A stretch of 64,000 bases of DNA from Anisakis pegreffii (lineage: Eukaryota > Nematoda > Chromadorea > Rhabditida > Anisakidae): the NCBI GenBank assembly GCA_035041965.1, contig JAPYMA010002534.1, positions 124,001-188,000 of the forward strand, in the 5' to 3' direction. The position numbers were made by a program, and so were the translations under genes. The notes beneath the pieces were generated by a model, which worked only from the letters and a program-made list of their open reading frames with translations, made no database searches and had not been told where the DNA came from. How positions within the stretch are numbered: position 1 is the first letter of the stretch; every line of letters begins with the position of its first letter. Below, one piece after another: positions 26,301 through 38,674 of this stretch.

Positions 26301-29300
26301 CCTTGCTGACTCATTTCAACCTTAACAAAGTCGTAACTTCTAGTTTCAATTAAATCAAATATAATGACAGAAACAAACCTGTCTCAACGTTCTCGCAACG
26401 ATCGTCTCAATAACGTGCCCTCGATCATCGTGCAGCAGATGCACTTCATCAATTATCAGCAATCGCATTAACCTCGCCAACGACGTTTCACTATCTTTCC
26501 GTGTTACAACATCCCATTTTTCTGGTGTTAATATCAGCATCTGCAGTTTGCATTGTCTTCACATTATAAGACCAAAATTTCATTCACTTGGCGACATTTT
26601 TATTTCATCACATTTCTCACCACTACATACTCCGTCAAAATGGCACTGCAATGTGAAAATAACAAACTGATCAGAAATAAAGTCCAACTGATTATGTTAC
26701 TTAGAATTATTATCCGTCAACTATTCAAGCTTACAGCTCCAACCAGCAACACAGTCAAATACTTTCGAATGCCATCAAACATCACCGACCTGTGTTTCAG
26801 CAATTTCTCGCTTTGATAAAGTCGTATCACCGGTTAATTCGCGAACCTTCAAACCAACTTCAGACAATCGTTTACTGAAGTTGCTCGTCATTTCAGTGGC
26901 AAGTGCTTTCATCGGCGCTATGTATATTATCTGTAAGCAAATTCAAATGGATTGCAAAGTACACAAATCGGAATTTTTGAGCCACGAATTACTGAACGAT
27001 TGCCTTTCTCAATTACTTACAAACAAACTGTTAAAATAAAGTTAAATCGATAGGTGAATCGAACAATTTTGGAAGAAATTTCTATATCAATATTTCGAAT
27101 TCAATACTTTGTTTAGCCTTCAACACCTACATCGAACAATGAATAGACAACTAATGCATATATTGCGATAAACTGGACAAAAGGATATAATTAGAACTGT
27201 TCGACACTTTTATAAGAGATCGAAAAAAAAAATCAAACATTTCACGTTAACCCTTGGAAGCATTCTCCTATTGGTAATATGTGAAATTGCAATAAGCAAA
27301 GCGAAAGAGCGCAAAACGGTGCTCATAAGGCAAAAGTGCAAGATCAGTGAAGTTTAAACAAACCTTAAAATCGTCCTTTTGTATGACACCCTTATGAGTG
27401 TAGCTATGGATCGTATTCAGTATAGCCAACATGGCGATATTCGTCTTACCTAAAGCCAGATGAATATTATCCAAACCCGATCACTTCCAAATTATTTTCA
27501 ACGATTCAGGTCAAAACAAGTTTAATGAATGATAACCACAATGATTTACCAAATAAATTCGGAATTAGCAATAACTGTATTCCGATGTAACCAATGAACA
27601 ACGAACCTGCTCCAGTCGGTGCGCAAATAAGAAGATTCTCTTTGGTTTTGTAGGCTTGCTCGAAAACTAACGACTGAATAACATTCAGCTTCTCGTATCC
27701 TTTGAACCCAATTTGACCTAACTGAAAATTATCAAACATTCAATTCGATATGAAAACATGCATATGCTACACCTCTGCCACGATATGCACTGAACACATC
27801 GAATAACGACTGATGACGTAGAAAATTAATTTACGCATCTGTTCGGCTGATGAATCTATAAGTTTAAAGCCAAATAATAGTTCATCATTATCTACCAATA
27901 AAATATTAGCATTATCTGCCCATGCAACCAAATGAAACACACAACAGAGAGATGCATGAAGTATAAATAACGGTGATAAGGCATTACCTCGTCCATATCT
28001 TTCACAAAAACGTGTCGTACATCTTGAATGGAGGTGGTGTCTGATGGAGGCACATTCACCTCGTCGTAAGTATGATGACTTATTCGCTTCGAACCAGACG
28101 GTAAGGCGAACTAAAGTTGCCGTTATTGAACACAGGAAAAGGAATAAATTAATGGCTAGGATGAACAATGCAACAATGTTATGTTATGGCGATGAAAATA
28201 CACGAAACTAAAGAGCACATGTTTAAAGATGTTTTTATATGCGGCAAAATGAAGTGGCAGTGAAATCGTGGAAAATCTGCACTGAAATGCTGATTAGATA
28301 AACGGAATGCGGTGAAACGGTTTTGTGTTAAATTATAATCATCAACAAAATATTCACAGTATTGCGTGAGAACAGTTCGATATCGAGAAAAATATTGCGC
28401 TAAGATGAATTGAAGTGTATTTGATGAAAAGGTAAAAACAGAAACCTTCAGACCGTTGAGTGTCAAATCAGTCTGCTCGCCTGATAAGGCAGCATCGAAA
28501 ACGTACGGATAATGTTCACGTGGTACCAGTGGTACACGAGTCTCTTCACTCGACGACAACTGTACCCATTGCGTATTCAACAATTCCAGTTGTCTGCAAA
28601 TTTTTTATGCTTTACTCTTACCAAAACAATTCTGATGCTGAATACTATTTGATAGGTTACAATATAACAAGAAAATTACAGTGATACATTCACGATCGTG
28701 CATGGGATTTGCTACTCGAATCTTATTAAGATACACAACAGCAATTCACGGATTCCGTGATACAACCTGAAGATGCCCAAAATTCAGTGAAAAATAACAG
28801 CGTTCTCAAGTTTGAAAAAAGATAACGAATTTGCATCATTCTCAATTCAAACGTATGAATGTGAAGAATAAAAAATACTAACCGCTGTTTCATAATATCG
28901 CGTCGTGCTAACTCAATTTCCAATTTCTCTTCCTCTCCGAACGCATGTGTGATCCGATTGAATTCCTTGTTCGCACGTTTTTGTTCCTTCCTTAATTCAC
29001 GTCTCAACTCAGACTCCATCTTCGACTGAACCGTTACCTGCTGACAATACTGGGGTGCTGATGATGCCGTGTCATCTGCATCCTTCAGTGCCTTCAAGAA
29101 ACATTTAGCTAATTATTGGTGTCGAACAGTTGAAAATACACACAATGCATATTAATTTAAAAATACATGGTTATAATGTTTATTGTGCAAACATTCAATA
29201 AGCTTAGGATTAATAAATAATGTTGTTATCATAGTTAAAGTATAATATTGTTAATGTCATAGTAAGGTGGGTGTTGCATAAGAAACAATCAACAATAAAT

Positions 29301-32300
29301 CGTTCAACAGAAACGAACGACTGCAAGAACACACCATGAGTTGCGTTAGTTTCGATTGCTTTTTTCCTTCGCCTTTCATTGCATTCAACTCCTCAGTCAA
29401 ACTCACTCTCGATTCAAGTATTGAGGCAACCATATCAAATTGCTCAACGCCCAACAGATCGATCAGCTAAACGAAAACAATTTGTCATTAATTCAGTATG
29501 CACACAACAACAATCTAGCACCCAAAAAACTCAGAATATATAAATTCACGCTGATGTATTTTTACATTTTCGGTGATCTAGCTCAAAATTGAAATAAAAA
29601 ATGATAAACTCGACCAATTTTATAACATTACTGATAATTATTATCAAGAAATCCTTTACTAATTATCAATTAAATTCCTTTTACATGCAACTTTAACATA
29701 TATAATTAACTACAACAAGTTCGACTGTGATTTTCAAAAAAAACATCAATGAATCAAATATCTTTAAAACTTTTCTAAATTTAATAAAATTCTTATGAAT
29801 TATTATAATCACTACTGATAGGTTGTAATAACGATTCATTACTATCATCACAAAATCAAATGCTTAAAATTAACCAATAAGAACACCCCTCACTCAAATT
29901 CAACTTGACTTATAATTTCTACCTCACTCTGCAATGCGCCATCACTACGCTCTGACGTTAACAGTTCAATCATATGACGATATATTGAATCACACTCTTC
30001 GTACAAACCACTGATCACTTTGAATAATTCAACTGCCGTTAAAGTTTGATTGCTTTGTGAAGAAGATGGCTACAAAACATTGACGGTTAATGCGATTCTC
30101 AACTCCGATAAATCAATTTTTACAATGCCACTGTTAATCTCGTTCACTCAGACAATTTTATTTCTTTTGGTTTCCAGTCTATCGTTTGGCTAAACACCTG
30201 AACGATGATCACAACGAAACTGCAGGTTACCTAATTTCACGCTAAAAACAAAACTTTTGATAACGGAAAACCATTATTCAGTGAATGAAAAAAATCAATT
30301 CAATTTCCATTCATGCATATTAATCCTTTAATTTTGACGAAGGAAAACAAAAAACTTAAAAATCTACTATCGACCAAAGAAACCATTCAATGAAGAAAAA
30401 TAAGAATTTCTTCCAAGAAATGGAAATATTTATCATGAATTACTGACAGAATAAACTCTCATCATCGCGTAAAACAATAATATCAGTAAATACCTCGTCG
30501 ATATCTCCACCTGTCGCAATCTCACTCAAACTCACTCCATCATTACTATTCAGTTCGTTTCTCGTACCCGTTCCAACATCTTCCAAATTCGCTTTCTTCC
30601 AACGAATTCGTCGCACAAATTTTGGACTGGAAATTGGTTATGATGATACCTTTATAATACCTCTTTTCTTAAATACCACCGCTCAATATCAAAATCATAA
30701 CTGTTCGAAAAGCAAATACTGTTGATATTAAGCAAAAAATTAATGGAAGCCGGAGAAAGCAAATAAAACTTGGGATTACTTTAAACTTACAAAGAATCAG
30801 TTAGAACACAAATGCTGATATATCAACTACACTCAAATCCAACAGACCGCATTCGACTACGTTTCAAGTCTAGACATACAAATGAAACTGTTTAATATTT
30901 TAACAATGATCAATTTAAAACTTGTCTTGAATATCTCATTTAATCACTAGTTCTCAAATTATTTGAGGGTACAATGAATGAAAATAAGTTTAAAAAGACC
31001 AACTTGAGAACCATATCCCTGTTGCAAGGCCACCTTATCGTTATACCCAATGTGTTCTCAAAGCTTTTAAGAATCGTATTCGTTGGAGCTGCCATCTCAT
31101 CGCGTAATATCTGTACATTAGATTTCACTAGTCAAATAAAAGAATAATTAATGTTATAATTTCAAAAATGATAATCATTAACAAATTTAATACTTTAACA
31201 TTCAATTTGAGTTAATTAGACATGCCAAAGAATTACAATGGTCTTTTCTCAGGAAACATGAATTCGAGGATGAATATGTGATGCAAAGAAGGAATAATAT
31301 GAACTTGATCTTGCTTATTCCTATTGATTCGGATACTGTACAACGGTGGATCGTATCGATACTTGTCCGATGAGACAGCCAACTGCCAGTTGGTCATGAC
31401 CACTTCTTGAAACACCTTCAGGCCAACTTCAGAACGAATTTTCGACACGACTGAAAACGAAACTACTCTGAAACTTCGAATGATCCAACCGAAATACGAA
31501 CAATCCTCTAAACAAACGATACGAATGAAGAAAAATTGTTCATTATCAATCATATATTAAAAACTTTCAGTGCATAAAATGCACTGCAGTTTTGGGAATA
31601 ACGTTGTGTTTCTGCGATTGAATTTAGAAAGAAAAGATTAATGATAATTTTAATTCTGGGAAAAAGATTCACATACTTGAGGCAATCGTTTCGACAGTAT
31701 CATTGTCAACATCTCGCTGACACAATCCAGCAATGGCAAGTTGCATTTCCTTGGCATTCGGTGCATCCGAAACGTTTCGAAAAATGTACAAACAGAACAA
31801 TGATCGATAGAGAATACCATTTGAATCTGAAAATTTGATCGCTATTAATATTATCATTGTCTCATTACAACAACTTCCACGTTTTTTAAAAGTTTGCATC
31901 TAATTGCGAATGCGAGGAAAAGATTTCAATCGAATCAAACGGAATGAACCTAGATTTGCGACAATTTTTTCGAGAGCGTCGAACTTCTGACAAAGATGCC
32001 ATAGATGAGAGATATCCAGTCGATTTGCACTCAGCTTAATTTGTTTTTTACATAGCTCATACGGGTGAATATCATGCTGGCTTTGGGTCGAATTTGCATT
32101 TTCATTTACCGTTTTATCCTGAAATTTGCAATTAGTGAATTAACGATCATTACACTTGAATTTTGTAAAAATATGATGGCTGGATTATAAAAAAAAGATT
32201 TTAAAATTAAAAAAATGACTTTCAAAAAACCTTTGATGAAGCCGACTCTTTCAAAAAAAACCTTTGATAAAGCCGACTCTTTCAACAAAAAAAATACCTT

Positions 32301-32483
32301 TGACAAATGATCACCGAACGAGATCAATGCCGATTTCGGCATCTTCGTCTCCTTTTGACCACCCAATTTTGATGGTACCTTCGTCGAAATAATTGACGAT
32401 TGCTCATTAGTGAAGTCGATTAAACGTAAACGATGACGCATTTCAGATGTGCAATCTCTTGTCCGTGCTGAAGAATGCTCCAT
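13987..32483 (-). CDS. ascc3: ASCC3: Ski2-like double-cassette helicase, roughly 45-50 exons
   Basis: Largest subunit of the activating signal cointegrator complex, a 3'-5' helicase. With ASCC2 and TRIP4 it splits collided ribosomes (ribosome quality-control trigger), and it partners ALKBH3 in alkylation repair. The order is N-terminal region, cassette 1, Sec63-type unit 1, cassette 2, Sec63-type unit 2. Exon 1 is 32298-32483 (62 aa). Cassette 1 shows a Walker A APTGAGKT split by an intron, [25 protein letters not shown] and [11 protein letters not shown]. Cassette 2 shows [33 protein letters not shown] and [11 protein letters not shown]. The final exon (13987 to about 14071) ends [19 protein letters not shown]2/SNRNP200 has the same layout, but the detailed matches ([30 protein letters not shown] after Walker A, LSTALANA) fit ASCC3. 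Both ATPase sites look intact. Several 5' exon borders between 30.6 and 31.5 kb remain unresolved. Confidence 0.95.
15880..16140. repeat. ATT/AAT trinucleotide-rich low-complexity tract
   Basis: Runs of TTAT, AATAATAAT and ATTATTATT in an ASCC3 intron between the exons near 15.86 and 16.2 kb. This explains overlapping open frames rich in I, T and N on both strands, which are not genes. Confidence 0.8.
17735..21500 (-). other. ascc3: ASCC3 helicase cassette 2
   Basis: Exons at about 21362-21500, 20945-21066, 20606-20697, 20055-20265, 19757-19868, 19372-19500, 19130-19272, 18793-18907, 18535-18672, 18086-18220 and 17735-17850. In order they encode FNPIQTQ (Q-like motif), [15 protein letters not shown] (Walker A), [12 protein letters not shown] (Ia), ELTGDHTPD and [13 protein letters not shown] (Ib), [10 protein letters not shown] (II), GLSTALAN (III), [22 protein letters not shown] (V) and [11 protein letters not shown] (VI). 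All catalytic motifs are present. Confidence 0.9.
21706..24515 (-). other. ascc3: ASCC3 first Sec63-type unit
   Basis: Exons at about 24303-24510, 24053-24236, 23653-23764, 23285-23520, 22700-22800, 22388-22495, 22100-22240 and 21706-21880. They encode [46 protein letters not shown] with ALFEIVLRR-like sequence, [29 protein letters not shown], and an Ig-like end with FTWNDHFLG and [14 protein letters not shown]. It sits between the two helicase cassettes. Confidence 0.85.
22880..23075. repeat. GC-richer insertion inside an ASCC3 intron
   Basis: About 195 bp of clearly different composition inside the AT-rich intron between the exons near 22.8 and 23.28 kb. It includes CAGGCGGCCGAACTACCC, ACCATAGGGGTTAGCC, TTCGCCTCGGGTTCTCAC and GTAGCCCGGCCTCATCTC. 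It has no open frame of note. I infer a short interspersed element or other recent insertion; no terminal repeats or target-site duplication could be confirmed by eye. Confidence 0.5.
24835..27720 (-). other. ascc3: ASCC3 helicase cassette 1
   Basis: Exons at about 27607-27720, 27366-27448, 26800-26933, 26384-26538, 26167-26330, 25905-26064, 25694-25765, 25385-25566, 25083-25197 and 24835-24955. They encode [12 protein letters not shown] (Q-like), LLICAPTGA then [10 protein letters not shown] across a phase-1 intron (Walker A), [46 protein letters not shown] (II), [12 protein letters not shown] (III), [24 protein letters not shown] (V) and [13 protein letters not shown] (VI). Confidence 0.9.
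27988..32483 (-). other. ascc3: ASCC3 N-terminal, pre-helicase exons
   Basis: Exon 1 (32298-32483) begins [15 protein letters not shown] and splices at GTATTTT into an exon near 31.95-32.12 kb ([14 protein letters not shown]). Later exons encode [17 protein letters not shown] (near 29.4 kb), a charged helix [20 protein letters not shown] (near 29.0 kb), [19 protein letters not shown] (28.5 kb) and [11 protein letters not shown] (28.0 kb). These fit the helical ASCC2-binding and pre-helicase region of ASCC3. Borders around 30.6-31.5 kb are uncertain because two adjacent acceptors compete. Confidence 0.75.
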
Positions 32484-32559
32484 GCTTGTTTAAATGCTAC
32501 AACAGTGAGCAACTAATACTAACGAATTTCCAGAACTTATCAACCGTTCACTCTATTTC

Positions 32560-32760
32560 ATAACTCACGGGTCCCAATCGAGGATCTAATCCCAGGGGAA
32601 CCCCAACCCCGCGCTATTCCCAGCACCTGACCCAGTACTAGTGGCAGCCGATTCCCGGTGCCATCCGACCGTCAAAGTCTTCTCCACCGATTGATCAACT
32701 TCGTTTAGTTTCAATCGGTAGCTAGCCACCGAAACCTACTCGTAATGAGTTATTGGGAAG
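32560..32760. repeat. GC-rich block left of the (TA)n tract
   Basis: The sequence switches to high GC (for example GGGGAACCCCAACCCCGCGC and GGCAGCCGATTCCCGGTGCC) with no open frame. A second GC-rich block occurs on the other side of the (TA)n tract. The abrupt composition change suggests an inserted repeat; the family is unknown. Confidence 0.4.
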
Positions 32761-32897
32761 AATTATTATTGTCATAACGAAAGAAAGATCTTCGATGTGT
32801 TAAGAAATTATTTGGCGAAGTCTGCTCTTTCCATCATATTCAAACGCATTTCATGGCAACGTTGTTTCCGCAAGCTCTATAGCAGCCACTGGCAAGT

Positions 32898-33026
<129 letters not shown>

Positions 33027-33039
33027 AATTCTCAATTCC

Positions 33040-33155
33040 ATCTAGCCGGCCAAATATTATTGAAGACGGGCTAATTTGGGTCCCCGGGCGGGGTTCTATA
33101 GGTTCCATGGCTACACGTTCACAGCACCGCAGAGCAATCAGTAACATGCAGAACA
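33040..33155. repeat. GC-rich block right of the (TA)n tract
   Basis: Includes TTTGGGTCCCCGGGCGGGG and TTCCATGGCTACACG. Read on minus it gives MEPIEPRPGTQISPSS, a phrase that looks like it comes from a repeat-derived frame. With the block at 32560-32760 it may be one element carrying an internal microsatellite (inference). Confidence 0.4.
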
Positions 33156-33499
33156 ACTGCGATTGTAGATTAAGTTGATAAAATTAGCATTCCAGTAAAC
33201 GATCATAGATCTAATAAAATAAATATTCCGCCAATCGCTCACAGCGATCGACAACACAACCACTCGATGTCTAAGTAACAAGTATTCAAAAATTTGCACA
33301 TAAAACCTGTAAATATGGAACATAATTTGCACTTCATAAATATGAAATGTTTATTTGGAACATTGGAACAGTCATGGAACATTCATAAAATCTGCAAATT
33401 TGTAAATATGGAACATAAATATGGAAGTTAGATTTGCTGATTAAATAGGTAAATAAAAAATTTGCATTTCACATGCCTATATTAATGACATTGCCCTAA

Positions 33500-33942
33500 T
33501 TGTTAATCATTAGATATCGTCTTGGATCAGCGATGCGGTTCGTTGATGTTGATTGTAACGGTTCGTTTCATTCTTTCTACGGATTTTATATGTGGAGTGC
33601 AAAAAATTGTTCTATCCAAGAACTATTCCATCTTGCTGGGATCACGAATGCGCTCACATTGTCTCAGAGGTGTTGTCGATGGTGAACCTCAGAGAGATAA
33701 TTTCTATTCCAAACTTCGCTGGAATTGAATGAACTGGATTACAGGTGGTTACGGTGGTAACTGGGGACGTATTGCCGAGGGGAATATTTTTGGGAACCCC
33801 TCGGATAAAATCAATTAATCGACAACTGCAACGGTCAGTTCAACCACATCCACAACTACAACAATTGATTCAACATCTAGGGCAACTGCAGCAGCTGAAC
33901 AAGTTCACCGAATATGACGAATCAATCGGAGAAAACGACTAA
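33500..33942 (+). other. Possible plus-strand exon remnants
   Basis: An open frame at 33745-33942 encodes a Gln/Leu-rich tail (HPQLQQLIQHLGQLQQ) ending at a stop. A 3' splice-like ATTACAG precedes it near 33743; in another frame the same place reads GGYGGNWGRIAEGN. Upstream frames at 33500-33685 are open but cannot be joined with certainty. No family recognised. Confidence 0.2.
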
Positions 33943-33948
33943 AAAAGG

Positions 33949-34010
33949 TTACGATTGGTGTAATTCGATTGATTCACATCAGTAAATCAATCGAATCACA
34001 CCAGTCGTAA
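33949..34010. repeat. Near-perfect hairpin (inverted repeat, ~28-bp arms)
   Basis: The left arm TTACGATTGGTGTAATTCGA continues to 33976; the right arm at 33982-34010 is its reverse complement with only a few mismatches, around a loop of about 5 nt. It could form a stable stem in DNA or RNA. Confidence 0.85.
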
Positions 34011-34689
34011 GTGGTTGTAAATGATAAGAGTGCAGGTGAATTTCATTTTATTGAATTATGAATTAAATAATGAAGTATCAATGAATTTTTCATAAGAATA
34101 TCAATGAATTTTTAGATTTGGACGGCAACAATCAGGAACATAATGAACACAGTACAATTACTTCAACAACTACGGCACCTGTTAAAGTTGTTATGTATGG
34201 ATATCATAGATACTATCCTTATCATTGTGTCATTATCTTCATTAATTTGTTTAATCACCAATTATTCGTTGATAATTCTTCTGATATTTACGAGATGTTT
34301 TTTGCTTCCCTCTGTTCAAGTTTTTTTGCTGATGTATTGGCTAAATTCATGTTTTTCTTTTCATGTTCTACAATATTCATGTGTAGGCTCTTTAATAGAT
34401 CACGTTGTATTCTCAGTACCATTTTGTCATTATTTTTGTGGTGTTCATTATAAATGTTGAATAAAATTCTTATGCATTGAAGTGAAATTTGTCTGTCAAA
34501 CATCACAGTATAGCATGAATATTGCGGAGAGATTCAGTACATGCTTTTTTCAATGCACTCAAAAATCTTACGAAATGAATGCTTCAGGTTCACTTTTTTT
34601 AGTGTTCAGAATCGGTTTGGTTACTAGTTAAAATTGACTGACATATTCTGAAACGAAACTGAAAGAACTCAACTAATCATTATTGCCTG

Positions 34690-36070
34690 GCAAAATATCT
34701 GGTATTCTGAACGTAGTGATTCTGAGCAATCGAACGGTGCGAAGAAATACGCATGTTACCGGGCAAACTTGAGAGTACAGTTACCTTGAGGAGCGTATAT
34801 CTCCTCAAGAAAGCAGAACTGCTCAATAAAATATACGTTTTTCTGAATGTAGAAGCGCTCCGCTGGATCGAATGGTGTACACAAAGTCATATGTTAGTGG
34901 GCAAAGATGAGAGTACGGTAGGCTCGAAGATAGCAACCCATATAGCTACATCTCATCATCTGATCATAATTGCTCGGCAAAGTATATAATATTCTGAAAG
35001 CAGAGATTCTGAGCAATCGATGAAATTCACATGTTACCGGGCAAACTTGAGAGTAAGGTTACCTTGAAGGTGGTAAAGATGGTAACCTCTATGGAGCAAT
35101 AGTATTGTGTTGATGTTGATCTATAGTGATAGAATGTATGTAAACGAGCGACATTGCGCTTGTTATTGATATAGCTTTATAAAAATAGCCATATCTTCCC
35201 GAGAAAGCGAAATTGCTCAACAAATTATATGTTCCCCTGAAAGTAGAGATTCAGATGGATCGAATGGTGCGAAGATATTCAGATGTTATCGTGCAGACCT
35301 GAGAGTACGTTCACCTTGAAGATGCTAACCTCATCAGCGCTAGAACAATGCATATGTTTTTCCACAGTGTTCACTAGTATATGAACAAAGATTACGGTAG
35401 GCCCGAAGATGGGAAACCGTGTAGCATTGAGAAAACAGCTATATCTCCTGAAGTAAGCGGAACTGCTCAGCTAAATATATCATATTCCGAATGCGGAGAT
35501 TCCGCTGGATAAAATGGTTTACAAAAAATCATGTGTTGATGGGCAAAGCTGAGATTGCGGTAGGCTCGAAGACGGCCACCCGTTTAGCATTGGGAAAATA
35601 GCTATATCTCCTCATCTAATCATAATTTCTCGGCAAAATATATGATGTTCTGGAAGTAGAGATTTTGAGCAATCGAATGGTGCAAAGAAATTCACATTTT
35701 GTCCGGCAAACCTGAGAATACGAGTACCTTAAAGATGGTAAAAATAGTAACCTGTTTTGAGCAATAATATTGTGTTGATATTGATCTATAGATTGATCAT
35801 TGATGATAATAATGTATATGAACGAGCGGCATTGCGCTTGTTGTTGATATAGCTTTATGAAAATAGCTATATCTCCTCAAGAAAGCAGAATTGCTCAACA
35901 AAATATATGTTTTTCTGAATGTAGAAACTCCGCTGGATCGAATGGTGCACACAAAATCAAAGCGTGCGGTAGGCTCGAAGATGAGCTTTTAGAGTTTTCA
36001 AACCTTCCGTAGTCTCAAGTCTCCTCAGTAACACCATGATTTCTTATGAGCATTGGATTCAGCAGATTCT
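34690..36070. repeat. Tandem array of the dispersed repeat, about seven units, forward orientation
   Basis: The unit start, a TTCTGAANGTAGAGATT-like core followed by a TGGATCGAATGGT-like block, recurs near 34703, 34843, 34993, 35234, 35487, 35648 and 35914. Spacings of about 140, 150, 241, 253, 161 and 266 bp suggest alternation of short and long units. Each unit includes a TTACCGGGCAAACTTGAGAG-like block and many carry AAATAGCTATATCTCCTC. The 36.0-36.07 kb end carries the same CAGCAGATTCTAAG-like core as the array at 100-960. A 79-codon frame (34753-34989) is repeat-derived. Confidence 0.75.
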
Positions 36071-38674
36071 AAGCTTTCAGAATAACATGTATCTTGTGAA
36101 GGTGTTTTGCGTATCTCAAGAGATCTCATCATTGTTGCTGTTTGTTGAAGTTTTTTTCTTAAACATCAAAACGTTTTTTTGGCGAACTCTTGTCTTTTTT
36201 TTGGACATGTATAAGGTAAAGTTTTTGGGCTACTGAAAAATTGATCGGTTATGAGATGGTAATCCAACCGTCGGAATGGTTTTCATTTTCTCTTGAATTT
36301 CTCTAACTGGTTGCACTGTTTTCCTTATCAGCTATTGGGCGATATCGTTGGCCAGGATGACATTATAGTCATGGGCATGTGAAAGTTTCCATTTTTACAG
36401 AAATTTCTGCAATTTTCGTCAGACTTTTCACTTTCGTCTTTCCTTTGCCTTCTTTGATTTGTTCAGTTTTTGCAAATAAATGTAACATAGTTTGTGGAAC
36501 TGTTTCATTTCTTAGAGTGTATCCCAAATGCACTTGTTTGGTTGCATGCATTTGATGGTGGTGGGATGTGATGGCAGGTAGCATGTGGTTTTATTTTGCA
36601 GTGATGAGTTTTGTTTCGTTGATTCATACGATCTGCATTTTTGTTCAGTTGTTTGCTCGATTATTGTTTTGAAATGTTTATCAGCGTTATTATGCTTGTT
36701 ATTATAATCATCATTACTGTTGTCTTTGTTATCAGGACCGTTGTGCTTGCTACAATAGTATGAACAGCAAAGAGAATTTCATAGAGACGTAATGGTGACG
36801 AAACGAAAAATTGAAATGACATGATCTGTTATGAATCACATGGAGCTATTAGAAGGACACAGTTGATTATAGGGATGCCTTTGCACGGAAGCCAAAAAAA
36901 ATTTTTAATCTCCGTTATTGGATTTTCTTATTGCACTTACGGTTATTCAAATATTTTCTAGCAGTTCAGTTGGCTGATTTATCTTGAAATATCCTATCAA
37001 CGTTGCACTCAAATATCTTACCGATGAAAGTTTTTGTAATTCGAGCATTTATGAAAATACAAAAGATATCAGGTTGGAGAGTCCTCTACCCCTCCACTGT
37101 TTCAATCTGGCCACATAATTATTGTGGGCAGTAAATAGATTAGCAGAGCCCACCGGGAATCCGTCACGTTTGATAGTTACTTTCGTATAACGTTTGTGAC
37201 ACATCTTCAGATGCACAACACAAGCTATGTGCTCGGAATCACTGTAAAAAAGTGGCTCCATGATGCGTCAATAAACGATTGAAGAAGCACTATTGTACTC
37301 GAAAACTGCTTCTTCGTTCGGTTGTTAATGTGCTATCTTATACCATCAAGTCTGTCATCAAGTGATAATTTGCTAGAAATAACCATGCCGCTCTTAAGAT
37401 TGATATACGAGTAGTTGACGTTTCGAAACTTTTATGAAATACGACGCAAACATTCGTGTAATAGAACAATTACAAAGTGATCAATATCGCTCAGCAACAC
37501 CATTGCAATTACTGTTATAAGTGAAACGACGAAATTCTTGCACGCAATTCATAATTTCATTTCTCATACGCAGATAATATCACAACTAAATTTGACATCA
37601 TCGAAATAAATAAAATTGAAATTAACGCCCATATAATTAATAAAGTGATAAATTCAAACGCAGTATATGAATTCATTCATAACGTAACTAAAAAAAGAAC
37701 CTTCAAAACCAATGAATCAACATCGATACGATTAAATGTACTGAAAAATATCCACAACCTGATATATTCACGTGATTGTGAAGTACACAAATTTATTTCC
37801 ACAACAATTCGACCATAATGAAAAATTATCAAATTAACGAAATCAAAAAAAATAAAAAAATAAATGCGATATGATAGAATAGTAATAAACCTCACAATAT
37901 AGATGAGATCAAGGTAATGAATATGAGGAAATGAATGAGAATATGAATGAATATCCGGAGACAACTGGATATCAAAAGGCAACAGTTGAGCAAGCGAAGA
38001 AATAGCTAAGACAATGTCGAAACTCAAACGATTCTCATCCAGAACTCATCCATCGATCAACCAAAGGTTTATGAAGGCAATCAAGAATGGTGTAAAATTA
38101 TTCGTCTGTTCGACATTGGCAGGCAAAAATAAAACGTCAATATTTGCAGAGAAATTGCACCGCAATAAGACCGGCAAATTCGTGCATATTAAACAGTACC
38201 GATAATAAATAATAATGCACCACTAAACAAATTGCAATAACTGCAACTGATTCCCAGAAATACTGACTTAAATACAACTCATATATACATATCATTTTGA
38301 ATACGTATCGAATGAACGAGTGAACAACTGAAAATGCTCGGAACGAATCGCCAGCAAACGGCAGTATGCATCAACGATGAAAGCAAAAATGACCACACGA
38401 ATTCAACACAATCAAAAACACGTTCAAAAATGATACAAAAGAAAACGCACGCTCTGTTCTGAATCATTTTCGAATTCATCAATGATATTTGGTATCTGCA
38501 CCGAATCAAACAAGAATGTTATGAAATAGCTCTTAACTAGTTTAAATCATATGATTGTAATTAATTTATGTGTACTTCATTAAAGCATAGTCGAGGGAAG
38601 ATTTAAAAAAAAGAAACAGAACATTTTAAGGAACAAAATTTCATGATGATGGAAAAAATCCGTTTGACCAACTC
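36071..38674. other. Intergenic with two weak minus-strand frames
   Basis: Mostly non-coding. Two minus-strand frames look somewhat protein-like but have no splice support: 36369-36584 (71 aa, KTEQIKEGKGKTKVKSLTK) and 37049-37261 (70 aa, MEPLFYSDSEHIACVVHLK). A plus-strand frame at 38014-38205 is basic (63 aa). None matches a family I know; decayed genes or mobile-element remnants are possible. Confidence 0.3.

Noticed and set aside
13987..32483. Assignment of the large helicase as BRR2/SNRNP200
   Set aside because: Domain layout is shared, but exon-level matches ([37 protein letters not shown] after Walker A) fit ASCC3 better.
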